Positions 1-8,608 of a stretch of DNA of 64,000 bases are shown here, piece by piece. A model generated the notes under the pieces. That model ran no database searches. It was not told the origin of the DNA and saw only the letters and a list, made by a program, of their open reading frames with translations. Every line of letters begins with the position of its first letter. Position 1 is the first letter of the stretch. The stretch is from Vicingaceae bacterium (GTDB lineage: Bacteria > Bacteroidota > Bacteroidia > Flavobacteriales_E > Vicingaceae): positions 269,508 to 333,507 of the forward strand of contig BPHE01000001.1 of NCBI GenBank assembly GCA_026003395.1, in the 5' to 3' direction. A program made the translations under genes and the position numbers.

Positions 1-322
1 ATGTGTAAGAAGCCGTGAAATATGCTGCCAACACATTATAATACCCTGCACCTGCATTTTGATTAAATATCATCCCTCCAAATCCCCATTTCTTCACGGG
101 CTTATCAAAGCTTAAAGCAAAGGTTGTGAAAGGACGTGTGGCTATTGCCCCCCATTGCGAGCGATAGTGTGCATGGAGACGATAATTTCCATTAAATTTT
201 CCGGTAAGTGCAGGATTATGATATTGAGCTGCTGCATCATACTGTGATAAATGAAAATCTTGCGCATTTAAGTGAAAAGCCCCCAATATCAAAACAGGCA
301 ATAATAAGTACTTTTTTACCAT
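1..322 (-). CDS. PorP/SprF family T9SS membrane protein, N-terminal fragment
   Basis: Reading leftward from an ATG at 322 there is an open frame to the window edge (about 107 residues seen). It begins with a signal peptide (MVKKYLLLPVLILGAFHLNAQ) split here as a charged start, hydrophobic core and an AQ cleavage site. The mature part opens with DFHLSQYDAAAQYHNPALTG, the typical start of PorP/SprF proteins, and continues with alternating beta-strand-like segments such as RSQWGAI and KWGFGGMIFNQNAG. Members are outer-membrane proteins of the type IX secretion/gliding system, often encoded next to the large adhesin with type B sorting domain that they help to attach. Here such an adhesin lies 11 bp upstream (334-3515, same strand), so the two likely form an operon. 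Most of the gene is outside the window. Confidence 0.85.
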   Translation of the reverse strand, partial: MVKKYLLLPVLILGAFHLNAQDFHLSQYDAAAQYHNPALTGKFNGNYRLHAHYRSQWGAIATRPFTTFALSFDKPVKKWGFGGMIFNQNAGAGYYNVLAAYFTASYT

Positions 323-333
323 AACAAATTAGT

Positions 334-3072
334 TTATCTTAATAATGTGACATCTCCTTTTAGTTCATATTGTGAATCATCTAAAGTAACTGCTTTGATC
401 GTATAAACATATACCCCCAATGGTTGTTCTATACCATCTTTTGTTCCATCCCATCCTTTTTTCTGTTCATTACTTTCAAATATCAATAATCCCCAGTTAT
501 TGTAGATTTTAAATTCAAGTTGCTTGAAAGGTCCACCCAATACATATAAAACATCATTCAGTCCGTCTCCATTTGGAGAAAATGCATTTGGCAATTGAGG
601 AGGCATATTGACAATAATCTCTTTACAAATACTGTCTTTACAGCCATAAATATCGGTTACTTCCAGACAAACGTCAAAATACCCGGTGGAGGTCCATTGA
701 TGGCTTGTGTTTTGGGTTTGAGAAGAATTACCGTCTCCAAAGGTCCAATACCATGAATATAATTCATCATACGAAAGGTCGGTAAAATTCATGTCTTGCC
801 CTATCTGAACAGACAAAGGGGTAAAGTTAAAATCGGCTACAGGAGGAGGCTGAATGCTAACGGTTTTGGTGACCGTATCTTTGCAGCCCTTGTCAGATGT
901 AACAATTAAGGTAATTTGATACGCTGTATCCTGACCATAAGTATGTACAGGATTTTGTTGTGTAGAGCTATTGCCATCTCCAAGATTCCAATACCAAGCA
1001 ACAATTGAACCTGCTGCTATGGTTGTGGAATCCATTAAATGACTTTCCACATGCACACAAACACCATCAACCGTGAAATTAGCAACAGGTTTCGGATACA
1101 CTTGAACACTTTTTGTCACCGTATCGGAACAACCATTTGCAGAATTTACGACTAAGGATACGTTATAATATCCTTCGGTTGAATATACATGTGTAGTATT
1201 TGGACCCATGGCAGAACTGTTGTCACCAAAATTCCATTGCCAGGACACCAAAGGTGAGAATGATTGCGAAGCATCGTTAAAGGTCAAAGTATCTCCCGGA
1301 CAAGCTTCTGTAAAAATAAAGTCAGCGTTTGGCGGAGGAATCAAGGTAATTTTGATGGTATCGATTTGTGTTTTACAACCACCATTATTTAATGATTGAA
1401 AAATTAATGTTACTTGCCCGTTATTATTATCATTGCTACCTGCTACATAAAATACATTTAAACCTGTGTCGGATGGCGTAAAATAACCATCACCCAATGT
1501 TTGCCAATATCCGTCTCCTGTTGTGGAATATGCATTCAATGCAATAAATTGATCACCGGCACAAGCAGTATCGTTTGTGGTAATATATGCCACAGGCGGG
1601 TCAGAGAAATATATTTGAATTGTATCGTAATCTGCAGCGCAATTACCATTTCCAACAGAAGTTAAGATAATGGTCACTTGTCCGGCTGCTGTGTCTTGTG
1701 AGCCCGGAATATATGTGGCATTTAAATCAAAAGAATTCGGATAAAAAATCCCATTACCCGATGTTGACCACTGACCTCCGTATGCAGTCACCACAGTTCC
1801 GTTCAGCTGCACCCCGGAAGTATCTTTACAAACATAAATATCGTTTCCTGCATCAACCGATACACCATTGGTATATTGTATGATTAAAGTATCAAAATCT
1901 GCAGGACACAAACCATTTTGTGTCGTAGTCAATATCAATTGGGCAAAACCGTTTGATAATTGCGTAGGCGTTGGTGTGTAAGCTGCGTTTAAGGTAGATG
2001 AATTTGGCGAAAAGGTTCCGCTTCCAATCCATGTTCCACCACCGGCATTTAATACACTTCCATTTAAATTGATCGTAGGATTGCTTATACAAGCAAAAGT
2101 ATCTGCACCGGCATTGGCCACCGGCATACTTTGCACATACATGGTTTTGTATATAGTATCCGTACATCCTTGATTATTTTGAGCAACCAACATAACCTGG
2201 TAGGTTCCACCGGTGTTGTATGCATAAGTGGGATTCTGATTCAAAGACGTATTGCCATCACCAAAATCCCAATACCAACCGGTTACAGTGGAGTTAGGAG
2301 ATGACGTGGAGTTATCAGTAAAAGTGACAGGTGTATTCACACAAACACTGTCATTGTATGAATAATCGGCATTGACATAAGATAAAGTTATCGTTTGATA
2401 AACAGTATCGGCGCAAGGTGTGCCATATTGAGCGATTAACATCACTGTGTATGTACCTAAAGAAGGGTATGTATATGTAGGATTGACCTGGGTTGAATTG
2501 TCCGTAGTGGTATTAGGATCACCAAAATCCCAATAAAAAGAGTTGTTATTGATCGGAGTACTACAGTTATTAAATTGCACAGCCATGCCTGCACAGGCAT
2601 TTACCGGACAAATGGCTGCCTGTGGTATGGGGGGGCAGTTTAATACGTTAAATTGAAAGTCCCGGAGTATTTCTCCAATTTTTACTCCATTTCTATATTC
2701 TTCACACTTTACGCCAACCACAAATTGCCCCAAAGTGGGAGGCACACCGGTTATCACTCCGGTTTGGGGATTAATAGTAATTGCTCCGGGGCCTAGCGGA
2801 TTATTGGCATTATATCCGGCTGCATAAGTTACAGGAGTAAACACGGGAGTGTTTCCTGACCATGTTGGTGCATTGTCATCATAAGGATTGTAAAAAGAAT
2901 ACACCAATGAGTCACCGTCGGCGTCAATGGCTCCATGGTCATATACCAAAGGCTGCCCTTGGCAAATAAAAACAGGAGGGAAATTTTTCCATGTCGGACT
3001 GCTATTGGTCAAGTAGATATTATTGTCAGGTATGTAAGTGTAAAAAGCATCACCTTGACTTCCGGGATAGGT
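334..3072 (-). CDS. PKD/Ig-repeat surface protein with T9SS type B sorting domain, C-terminal part of a frameshifted gene
   Basis: About 913 residues of a secreted repeat protein. The frame is open upstream only to a stop at 3073-3075, and its protein starts in mid-domain (TYPGSQGDAFYTYIPD), so this is the continuation of the 3009-3497 frame. After a cadherin-like segment come PKD domains (WDFGD, WNFGDNSS, WNLGDGNSS, WTFGDGNSS cores) and three copies of an Ig-like unit with DAGND...C...LNG and ATYIPGSQ-type cores. The last 85 residues (from LPNAFSPNGDGLNDVLYVLG to GDVTLLR) are the gliding-motility-associated, type B T9SS sorting domain. The likely role is a surface adhesin exported by T9SS and anchored with help of the PorP/SprF protein encoded just downstream. 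Large Cys-paired repeats fit an extracellular location. Whether the gene is functional depends on the frameshift. Confidence 0.85.
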   Translation of the reverse strand, partial: TYPGSQGDAFYTYIPDNNIYLTNSSPTWKNFPPVFICQGQPLVYDHGAIDADGDSLVYSFYNPYDDNAPTWSGNTPVFTPVTYAAGYNANNPLGPGAITINPQTGVITGVPPTLGQFVVGVKCEEYRNGVKIGEILRDFQFNVLNCPPIPQAAICPVNACAGMAVQFNNCSTPINNNSFYWDFGDPNTTTDNSTQVNPTYTYPSLGTYTVMLIAQYGTPCADTVYQTITLSYVNADYSYNDSVCVNTPVTFTDNSTSSPNSTVTGWYWDFGDGNTSLNQNPTYAYNTGGTYQVMLVAQNNQGCTDTIYKTMYVQSMPVANAGADTFACISNPTINLNGSVLNAGGGTWIGSGTFSPNSSTLNAAYTPTPTQLSNGFAQLILTTTQNGLCPADFDTLIIQYTNGVSVDAGNDIYVCKDTSGVQLNGTVVTAYGGQWSTSGNGIFYPNSFDLNATYIPGSQDTAAGQVTIILTSVGNGNCAADYDTIQIYFSDPPVAYITTNDTACAGDQFIALNAYSTTGDGYWQTLGDGYFTPSDTGLNVFYVAGSNDNNNGQVTLIFQSLNNGGCKTQIDTIKITLIPPPNADFIFTEACPGDTLTFNDASQSFSPLVSWQWNFGDNSSAMGPNTTHVYSTEGYYNVSLVVNSANGCSDTVTKSVQVYPKPVANFTVDGVCVHVESHLMDSTTIAAGSIVAWYWNLGDGNSSTQQNPVHTYGQDTAYQITLIVTSDKGCKDTVTKTVSIQPPPVADFNFTPLSVQIGQDMNFTDLSYDELYSWYWTFGDGNSSQTQNTSHQWTSTGYFDVCLEVTDIYGCKDSICKEIIVNMPPQLPNAFSPNGDGLNDVLYVLGGPFKQLEFKIYNNWGLLIFESNEQKKGWDGTKDGIEQPLGVYVYTIKAVTLDDSQYELKGDVTLLR

Positions 3073-3497
3073 CTAAGATTGACAATGACCAGCTTTCTAC
3101 AACAATATGTATAATACAAATGATAACCCCCATTGTTGGGCGGAAGGTTATTAACAATTTTGGTATAAATTGCTTCCTCTACACACACTCCCGGATTATA
3201 GGCGCAGGTATCTATAGGAGGATCCAAAATTTGCGTGGTTGTTAGTGGAATTGTGATATTTTTACTAGGGTTGAACGTAGCTCCATTTAACCCTCTTACT
3301 TGAATAGTGACAGAGCCCGGGAAATTGGCATTACCCGGCCCACAATCTCTGTAAAATTTAAAAGTTATTCGATAAGTGGCTCCCCCTAAATGTTCATAAG
3401 TCAACGATCCGCTTACTATGTGCGTGGCTCGAATGTTTAATGTAATTAAAATGAATGCGATTAAAGCTCCAGTTTTTTGCATTAAATTGGACAACAT
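3009..3497 (-). CDS. N-terminal part of the frameshifted PKD surface protein
   Basis: This frame encodes a signal peptide (hydrophobic LIAFILITL then ATHIVSGSLTYEHLGG), the usual N-terminus of Bacteroidota gliding-motility-associated repeat proteins, with the conserved YRITFKFYRDCGPGN and YYTYCCR segments. After VNL the natural continuation (TYPGSQGDAFY) is in a different frame, and this frame ends at a stop at 3009-3011. One extra base near 3070-3078 would restore a single protein of about 1,070 residues over 334-3497. The ATG at 3515 lies only two bases from the -7 promoter element, so the ATG at 3497 is the better start. This may be a real mutation or an assembly error. Confidence 0.75.
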   Translation of the reverse strand: MLSNLMQKTGALIAFILITLNIRATHIVSGSLTYEHLGGATYRITFKFYRDCGPGNANFPGSVTIQVRGLNGATFNPSKNITIPLTTTQILDPPIDTCAYNPGVCVEEAIYTKIVNNLPPNNGGYHLYYTYCCRKLVIVNLRPIPEVKVMLFTLTYLTIIST

Positions 3498-3516
3498 TTT
3501 ATGATTTTTTAACATT

Positions 3517-3524
3517 CAAAGATA
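3517..3524 (-). promoter_or_regulatory. -7 promoter element (TATCTTTG) for the PKD protein gene
   Basis: On the minus strand this is an exact TAnnTTTG, the Bacteroidota sigma factor -7 motif, 19 bases upstream of the preferred ATG at 3497. No clear -33 TTG was found at the normal distance. It faces away from the promoter at 3597. Confidence 0.5.
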
Positions 3525-3596
3525 ATATGTTTTTTTAAAAACAGGCATCAAAAATTATTTTTTTTAATTTTTATTTTTTTTGTTGTGAATGTTTTT

Positions 3597-3604
3597 TATT
3601 TTTG
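3597..3604 (+). promoter_or_regulatory. -7 promoter element (TATTTTTG) for the beta-propeller protein gene
   Basis: Exact TAnnTTTG match 21 bases before the ATG at 3626 in a very AT-rich divergent intergenic region. A TTG lies at 3583-3585, too close to be a standard -33 element. Confidence 0.45.
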
Positions 3605-3625
3605 AAAAACTAATTTAATGTAAAT

Positions 3626-6178
3626 ATGATGAGTAAATTTATCGCTAGATTTTATATCTTATTTATAATTGTTTCTTTTTCTAAACTTAATGCCCAAGTT
3701 AATTTCCTTTGGGAAAAGCGATATACTAGCAGCGGAAACAATCAAGATTACGGTAAAGCCATAGCAGTGGATGCTTCCGGCAATGTATATGTGACCGGTA
3801 CGGCTTGGGACAATTCATCAAGTAGCTATAACATTGTTACCATCAAATACAATGCTTTGGGTGTACAACAATGGATACATTCATATAACGGCACGGCAAA
3901 TGGCATTGACGAAGGAAGAGATATTGTGGTGGATGCCAATGGATTTGTTTATGTGACCGGCTACACCACCAACACTTCAAGTTCTGCGGATTTTATCACA
4001 TTAAAATTAGATAATAACGGCAACCTGGTATGGTCAAAAACGTATAATGGTTCCGGGAATCAATTTGATGAAGCTTATGCCCTTTTTGTGGATGGAGCCG
4101 GAAATGTGTATGTTACCGGAACCGCATATATGGGCAGTACACCTCAAAACGATATTGTTACCATTAAATACAACTCATCGGGAAATGTATTGTGGACGGC
4201 TACGCATAATGGTAATAACGGCAATGATGCCGGGTTGGATATCACGGTCGATGCCAGTGGCAATGTTTATGTTTGTGGCTACAGATTTACAAGCGGCCAG
4301 GACCTTAATATGGTAACCATAAAGTATAACTCTTCAGGATCCCAACAATGGATGGCACAATATAATTCTGCTGCCAATCTTTTTGATATTGCCAAAAAAA
4401 TTACTTTAGATGCGTCAGGCAATGTTTATGTTACCGGGTCGGGATATGGCGGATTGTTATATGATAATGACGTAGTAACCATTAAATACAGCAATAGCGG
4501 AACACAATTATGGGCAAAAAGATATGATGGCCCCGCCAATGAAGAAGACAATGGCTATGACCTTAAAGTAGATGCAAATGGCAACGTATATGTAGCCGGA
4601 AGAAGTTTTGGAATAAACAATGAAGGATACAATTGGCTGGTTATTCGCTATGATCCCAATGGAAATATTGTTTGGAAAGATGAATATAATGGTCCCGGAG
4701 GGGCTTATGACGAAGCCAATAGCCTGGAGTTATCGTCAACGGGCTTTTTATATGTCACCGGTTACAGTGTAGGAAATGGTACTAATAATGATTATCTGAC
4801 TATTAAATATGACACAAGCTCAAATATTCATCTTTGGGAAGCACGTTTTAATGGTCCTGCCAATAACAGTGACCAGGCCTATGCCATGGCTATCGACAAC
4901 AACGAATATATTTATGTAACCGGAACATCAAAAGATCCTTCCTCCGGGCAAGATTATTCTACCATTAAATGGTGCCAATTTGAGGTGGACGCAGGCCCAT
5001 CAACATTGGCAATTTGTGCCGGAGACAGCATTCAATTAAATGCTCAATCAACAGGTGGCTTGTCTTACAGCTGGTCTCCGGCAACAGGTCTTAGTAATCC
5101 CAATATAGCCAATCCATGGGCAAAACCTCTCACTACCACAACTTATGTAGTCACCTCTCTTAATTCTGCCGGCTGCCAAGATGTCGATAGCATCACCATC
5201 ATTGTCAATTCTTTACCCAATGGGTCTATTAATACCTCAGGCCCAACATCATTTTGCCAGGGAGATTCTGTAGTTCTATATACCAATGCTACAGGCACCA
5301 TTACATGGCTTCCGGGTAACCAAAATACTACAAGTATCACTGTATACAACAGTGGCACATATACTTTAATGGTTACCGATAGCAACAATTGTTCTGCTTC
5401 TTCCCAAATTCAGGTCACTGTATATCCTTTACCGAATGTTAATGCCGGATCCGACACTTCTGTTTGCAAAGGATATCAAGTACAACTCAATGCTTCAGGT
5501 GCTGTAAATTATAGTTGGAACAATTCCTCCACATTATCCAATCCCAATATTCCCAATCCATTTGCTTTTCCCAGCACCACAACCACTTATGTTGTAACCG
5601 GTACCGATGCCAATGGCTGCAGCAACTCCGATACGGTAAAAGTTACTGTGAACCCAACTCCTAAATCACATTTTCTTATCACCGACGATACTGTCATTAT
5701 CAGCATTAACCCAAATGTAGGATTCCTTAACATGAGTTCCGGATATACCTCATTCCTATGGAATTTTGGCGATGGAAATACTTCCACCCAGATGAATCCT
5801 AATCATCCTTACACATCTCCTGGCATTTATACGGCACAACTAATAACTTATAACAACAATTGCACAGACACTGCCGACACAATAATTTATGTTTTTCAGT
5901 ATCCTCTTTCAGTCAATAATTTACAAAACAATATGTCTTTCAATCTATTTCCCGTACCGGTCAATGACATATTGAATATAGAACTTCCATATAACTTGCC
6001 AAATAATGCTACTATTCGTATATACTCTATGGATGGCAAATTAACGAAATCGTTCAATCTCTTACCTTCAAATACAAAAACATTCCCAATTGAATTAAAT
6101 GATATGCCACCCGGTTTATATTTATTAGAGTTTACCGATAAGGAAACGCTATATAGAAAATCATTTTTAAAACAATAA
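3626..6178 (+). CDS. Secreted SBBP beta-propeller/Ig/PKD protein with T9SS type A sorting domain
   Basis: 850 residues. A signal peptide (residues 1-23, ending LNAQ) is followed by about eight copies of the SBBP repeat between residues 40 and 450; each carries the core AVDASGNVYVTGT and the trailing ITIKYN..G..W segment, and they should fold as a beta-propeller. Two Ig-like domains with DAG...C.G.S..LNA cores and SWSPATGLSNPN loops follow (about 450-690), then one PKD domain with WNFGDGNTS near 715. The last 80 residues (NLFPVPVNDILNIE ... GLYLLEFTD) are a type A T9SS sorting domain. The protein is thus expected at the cell surface or in the medium. No enzymatic motif was seen; a binding or structural role is inferred. 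Two adjacent ATGs (3626, 3629) are possible starts. Confidence 0.88.
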   Translation: MMSKFIARFYILFIIVSFSKLNAQVNFLWEKRYTSSGNNQDYGKAIAVDASGNVYVTGTAWDNSSSSYNIVTIKYNALGVQQWIHSYNGTANGIDEGRDIVVDANGFVYVTGYTTNTSSSADFITLKLDNNGNLVWSKTYNGSGNQFDEAYALFVDGAGNVYVTGTAYMGSTPQNDIVTIKYNSSGNVLWTATHNGNNGNDAGLDITVDASGNVYVCGYRFTSGQDLNMVTIKYNSSGSQQWMAQYNSAANLFDIAKKITLDASGNVYVTGSGYGGLLYDNDVVTIKYSNSGTQLWAKRYDGPANEEDNGYDLKVDANGNVYVAGRSFGINNEGYNWLVIRYDPNGNIVWKDEYNGPGGAYDEANSLELSSTGFLYVTGYSVGNGTNNDYLTIKYDTSSNIHLWEARFNGPANNSDQAYAMAIDNNEYIYVTGTSKDPSSGQDYSTIKWCQFEVDAGPSTLAICAGDSIQLNAQSTGGLSYSWSPATGLSNPNIANPWAKPLTTTTYVVTSLNSAGCQDVDSITIIVNSLPNGSINTSGPTSFCQGDSVVLYTNATGTITWLPGNQNTTSITVYNSGTYTLMVTDSNNCSASSQIQVTVYPLPNVNAGSDTSVCKGYQVQLNASGAVNYSWNNSSTLSNPNIPNPFAFPSTTTTYVVTGTDANGCSNSDTVKVTVNPTPKSHFLITDDTVIISINPNVGFLNMSSGYTSFLWNFGDGNTSTQMNPNHPYTSPGIYTAQLITYNNNCTDTADTIIYVFQYPLSVNNLQNNMSFNLFPVPVNDILNIELPYNLPNNATIRIYSMDGKLTKSFNLLPSNTKTFPIELNDMPPGLYLLEFTDKETLYRKSFLKQ

Positions 6179-6184
6179 GAGCCG

Positions 6185-6559
6185 GTGTTAACCCCCAGAA
6201 ATAGTAAAGTGCTGATATTAGGTGCCTCTCCAAACCCTTCACGTTATGCCAACCGCGCCATGAAACAATTATTGTATCATGGCTACGATGTTTACGGCAT
6301 TGCCAAAAAGGAGTTTCATATTGAAAAGGTTACCATATTTTCAAAACCCCAGAAAATAGACAATGTACACACCATAACAATATACTTATCTCCCGTGAAT
6401 CAAGCAGAATATTTTGATTATATCAAACAAATTAAACCCCAACGTGTAATTTTTAATCCGGGAACGGAAAACGTAAAACTTGAGCAAGAACTACAAAAAG
6501 AAGAAATACCATACATCCGGGCTTGCACCCTGGTATTGTTATCCACCGGACAGTTTTAA
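6185..6559 (+). CDS. CoA-binding domain protein (YccU-like)
   Basis: 124 residues forming one Rossmann-like CoA-binding domain. The nucleotide loop is seen as ILGASPNPSRYANRA (residues 11-25), followed by HGYDVYGI and a central strand IYLSP, and by RVIFNPGTEN near residue 90 and a late IRACTLVLL. Family members bind CoA but their physiological role is poorly known. The only start in frame is GTG at 6185, seven bases after the stop of the preceding gene, so it may be translated from the same transcript, although its function is unrelated. Confidence 0.82.
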   Translation: MLTPRNSKVLILGASPNPSRYANRAMKQLLYHGYDVYGIAKKEFHIEKVTIFSKPQKIDNVHTITIYLSPVNQAEYFDYIKQIKPQRVIFNPGTENVKLEQELQKEEIPYIRACTLVLLSTGQF

Positions 6560-6579
6560 AACTATTTGATAAGGAGTAG

Positions 6580-6652
6580 TCGGGATGACTGGACTCGAAC
6601 CAGCGACCCCCACGTCCCGAACGTGGTGCGCTACCAACTGCGCTACATCCCG
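6580..6652 (-). tRNA. tRNA-Pro (CGG)
   Basis: On the minus strand the 73-base sequence folds into a cloverleaf: acceptor CGGGATG/CATCCCG, D arm with GCGCAGTTGGTAGCGC, anticodon stem CCACG/CGTGG with loop TTCGGGA giving anticodon CGG, and T arm GCTGGTTCGAGTCCAGT. The discriminator is A and CCA is not encoded. It starts 12 bases after the end of murB on the same strand and may be processed from that transcript. Confidence 0.93.
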
Positions 6653-6664
6653 ATGGTTGCAAAA

Positions 6665-7681
6665 TTAATCAATCACATTCACTTCACGCTCCAAAATTAT
6701 TCCAAATTTTTCTTTTACCGAATCAATAATTTGTTGTGAAAGCCCAAAAATTTCTTCACCGGTTGCTCCTCCGTAATTTACCAATACAAGAGCCTGTTTG
6801 GGATAAACTCCAAATTTATTTTCAAAGATTTTGCCTTTCCATCCACATTGTTCGATAAGCCAGGCAGCAGGAATTTTGATTTGATGTTCCATTTCAAAAT
6901 ATGGCATTTCAGGATATGTTTGAGATAATCTTTGGAAAGTATTTTTATCTACAACAGGATTTTTAAAAAAACTACCGGCATTCCCTATTTGCCCCGGATC
7001 AGGTAATTTGGATTGTCTGATGGATATTATGGTTTTGGCTACATCGGCAGGTGTGATATTTTGATTGGGCTTTACCAATTCGGATAAGTTTCCATAATGT
7101 AAAACCGGTTTTGGATTTTTGCTTAAAACTACAGTAATTGCAGTAATAAATGCTCTGTTTTTCAATTGATGTTTAAATATACTGTCTCTATAAGCAAGTT
7201 GACATTTACTTGCCGGCCATTGAATTAATTGGCCGGTTATTAGGTCAACAAATTCTACGGATTTTAAAATGTCTTTTATCTCAACTCCATAGGCCCCAAT
7301 GTTTTGCATAGGTGCCGCCCCTGCCTTTCCGGGAATCAATGCAAGATTTTCCATTCCCCACCAATTGTTATCCACACTCCACATAACTGCCTCATGCCAG
7401 TTTGTGCCTCCCATAATTTTAATTTCTACCGAAGATGAATCTTCATGAATAATTTCAATTCCATTTATTGAGTTTTCTATCACTAAACCTTGAAAATCTC
7501 TTAAAAACAACACATTGCTTCCCCCTCCCAATATCAAATACTTATTTTTTTGGAAAATTTCATGACCGGTAAGTTCTTGAAGGTCTTCGATGGTTAGTAT
7601 TTCGACAAAATAGCGTGCTTTTGCTTTTACACCGAAAGTGTTTTTGGATTGCAAATCAAAATTTTCAATAATATTCAGCAT
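6665..7681 (-). CDS. murB: UDP-N-acetylenolpyruvoylglucosamine reductase
   Basis: MurB reduces UDP-GlcNAc-enolpyruvate to UDP-MurNAc with NADPH and FAD in cytoplasmic peptidoglycan precursor synthesis. The 338-residue protein shows NTFGVKA near residue 14, the FAD-binding GGGSNVL (52-58), PGKAGAAPMQNIGAYG (117-132), LAYRDS with the active-site Arg (about 165), and GNAGSFFKNP with the catalytic Ser (237); the final Glu lies in ILEREVNV. Length and lack of a deletion in the third domain fit the type I (E. coli-like) form. ATG at 7681 is chosen; a TTG eight codons upstream adds residues that do not match the family's usual start. tRNA-Pro follows closely. Confidence 0.95.
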   Translation of the reverse strand: MLNIIENFDLQSKNTFGVKAKARYFVEILTIEDLQELTGHEIFQKNKYLILGGGSNVLFLRDFQGLVIENSINGIEIIHEDSSSVEIKIMGGTNWHEAVMWSVDNNWWGMENLALIPGKAGAAPMQNIGAYGVEIKDILKSVEFVDLITGQLIQWPASKCQLAYRDSIFKHQLKNRAFITAITVVLSKNPKPVLHYGNLSELVKPNQNITPADVAKTIISIRQSKLPDPGQIGNAGSFFKNPVVDKNTFQRLSQTYPEMPYFEMEHQIKIPAAWLIEQCGWKGKIFENKFGVYPKQALVLVNYGGATGEEIFGLSQQIIDSVKEKFGIILEREVNVID

Positions 7682-7844
7682 GAAAGTGTATTTACATTTT
7701 GGCAATTTTAGGCATTTTATAAATAAGTAAAGAATCTAATGGAAACAAGACACAAATAAATATGAAAAACCGTCGGTATACTAAAGAAAATATTTTAATT
7801 TTACAGGCATAAATTTTGTGGAATTATTAAATAAATTTAAGAAA

Positions 7845-8282
7845 ATGAGAATAATACTATCTTTTATTTTGTTTATATCATTTTATCATGTTTTTTCACA
7901 AGAAGAAGCCGAACCGACATGCTATCAGAAATACGCGTTGGTTTTTGAAAAACGTGGCGCATTTCCTGTAAAAGACGGCACTTACGATGATGTTATTATT
8001 ACCTTCCGCAGGGGTAGTTCTGCCGATTGTTTTTTAGGCAAAGCTACCGTGAAAGATGGCAGAATTATACTCGATGAATTGTACATAAAATTTGAAGACG
8101 GCACTTATGAAAAGATCGAAAGAAAGTTTAAATACCCCGAAGAACCAATAAAAATCGTCAATGGCATCTCCAACTCCATTGTTTGTCATGACGATGAATT
8201 AATCAACGTAATGTTTGTCAAACATATCAAACCCAAGAAAAAGAATTACAAAAAAGCTCCTGAACCTGAATTTGATTTATAA
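7845..8282 (+). CDS. Small secreted protein of unknown function
   Basis: 145 residues from the ATG at 7845 (a GTG at 7818 would add nine residues before an otherwise normal signal peptide). Residues 1-18 are a signal peptide (MRIILSFILFISFYHVFS, cut before QEEAE). The mature part has Cys near residues 25 and 59 and one more in IVCHDDE, alternating strands (VIITFRRGSSADCF, GRIILDELYIKFEDGTYEKI), and ends in a basic stretch KPKKKNYKKA followed by an acidic tail. No known domain was recognised. It stands alone, with MurB divergent upstream and a convergent gene downstream. An envelope location is inferred from the signal peptide. Confidence 0.7.
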   Translation: MRIILSFILFISFYHVFSQEEAEPTCYQKYALVFEKRGAFPVKDGTYDDVIITFRRGSSADCFLGKATVKDGRIILDELYIKFEDGTYEKIERKFKYPEEPIKIVNGISNSIVCHDDELINVMFVKHIKPKKKNYKKAPEPEFDL

Positions 8283-8296
8283 TAAAATTTCATTGG

Positions 8297-8602
8297 TCAA
8301 ACTGTTTCCAACAAGGTTCTAAAGGCATAAAATTTTCCTTCAAACTTTTCGGCATGTTCCTTTTGCAATGCCGGGGCATATTGTTGGCGATAACGGTCGT
8401 AGTCGTCCCAGCTATCGGCTTCATACTGAATGGCATAGGTAATGCCGGTTTCTCCCTGTTGCCGTGTAATCAATCGAAACATACGGTATGTTTTAAAACA
8501 ACCGGTATTCATGACATCAGGGATATGTTTTGTTTTCATCCATTCAATCCATTCATCATGAATATCTTCTTCTACATTTACGGTTACATTATAAATTATC
8601 AT
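8297..8602 (-). CDS. DUF4286 family protein
   Basis: 101 residues, no signal peptide. MIIYNVTVNVEEDIHDEWIEWMK and the later TGCFKTYRMFRL and QYEADSWDDYDRY segments are those of the DUF4286 family, small ferredoxin-like (dimeric alpha/beta barrel) proteins common in Bacteroidota. Function is unknown. Its start is 6 bases after the stop of the TPR protein gene on the same strand, so the two are probably cotranscribed. Confidence 0.82.
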   Translation of the reverse strand: MIIYNVTVNVEEDIHDEWIEWMKTKHIPDVMNTGCFKTYRMFRLITRQQGETGITYAIQYEADSWDDYDRYRQQYAPALQKEHAEKFEGKFYAFRTLLETV

Positions 8603-8608
8603 ACACCT

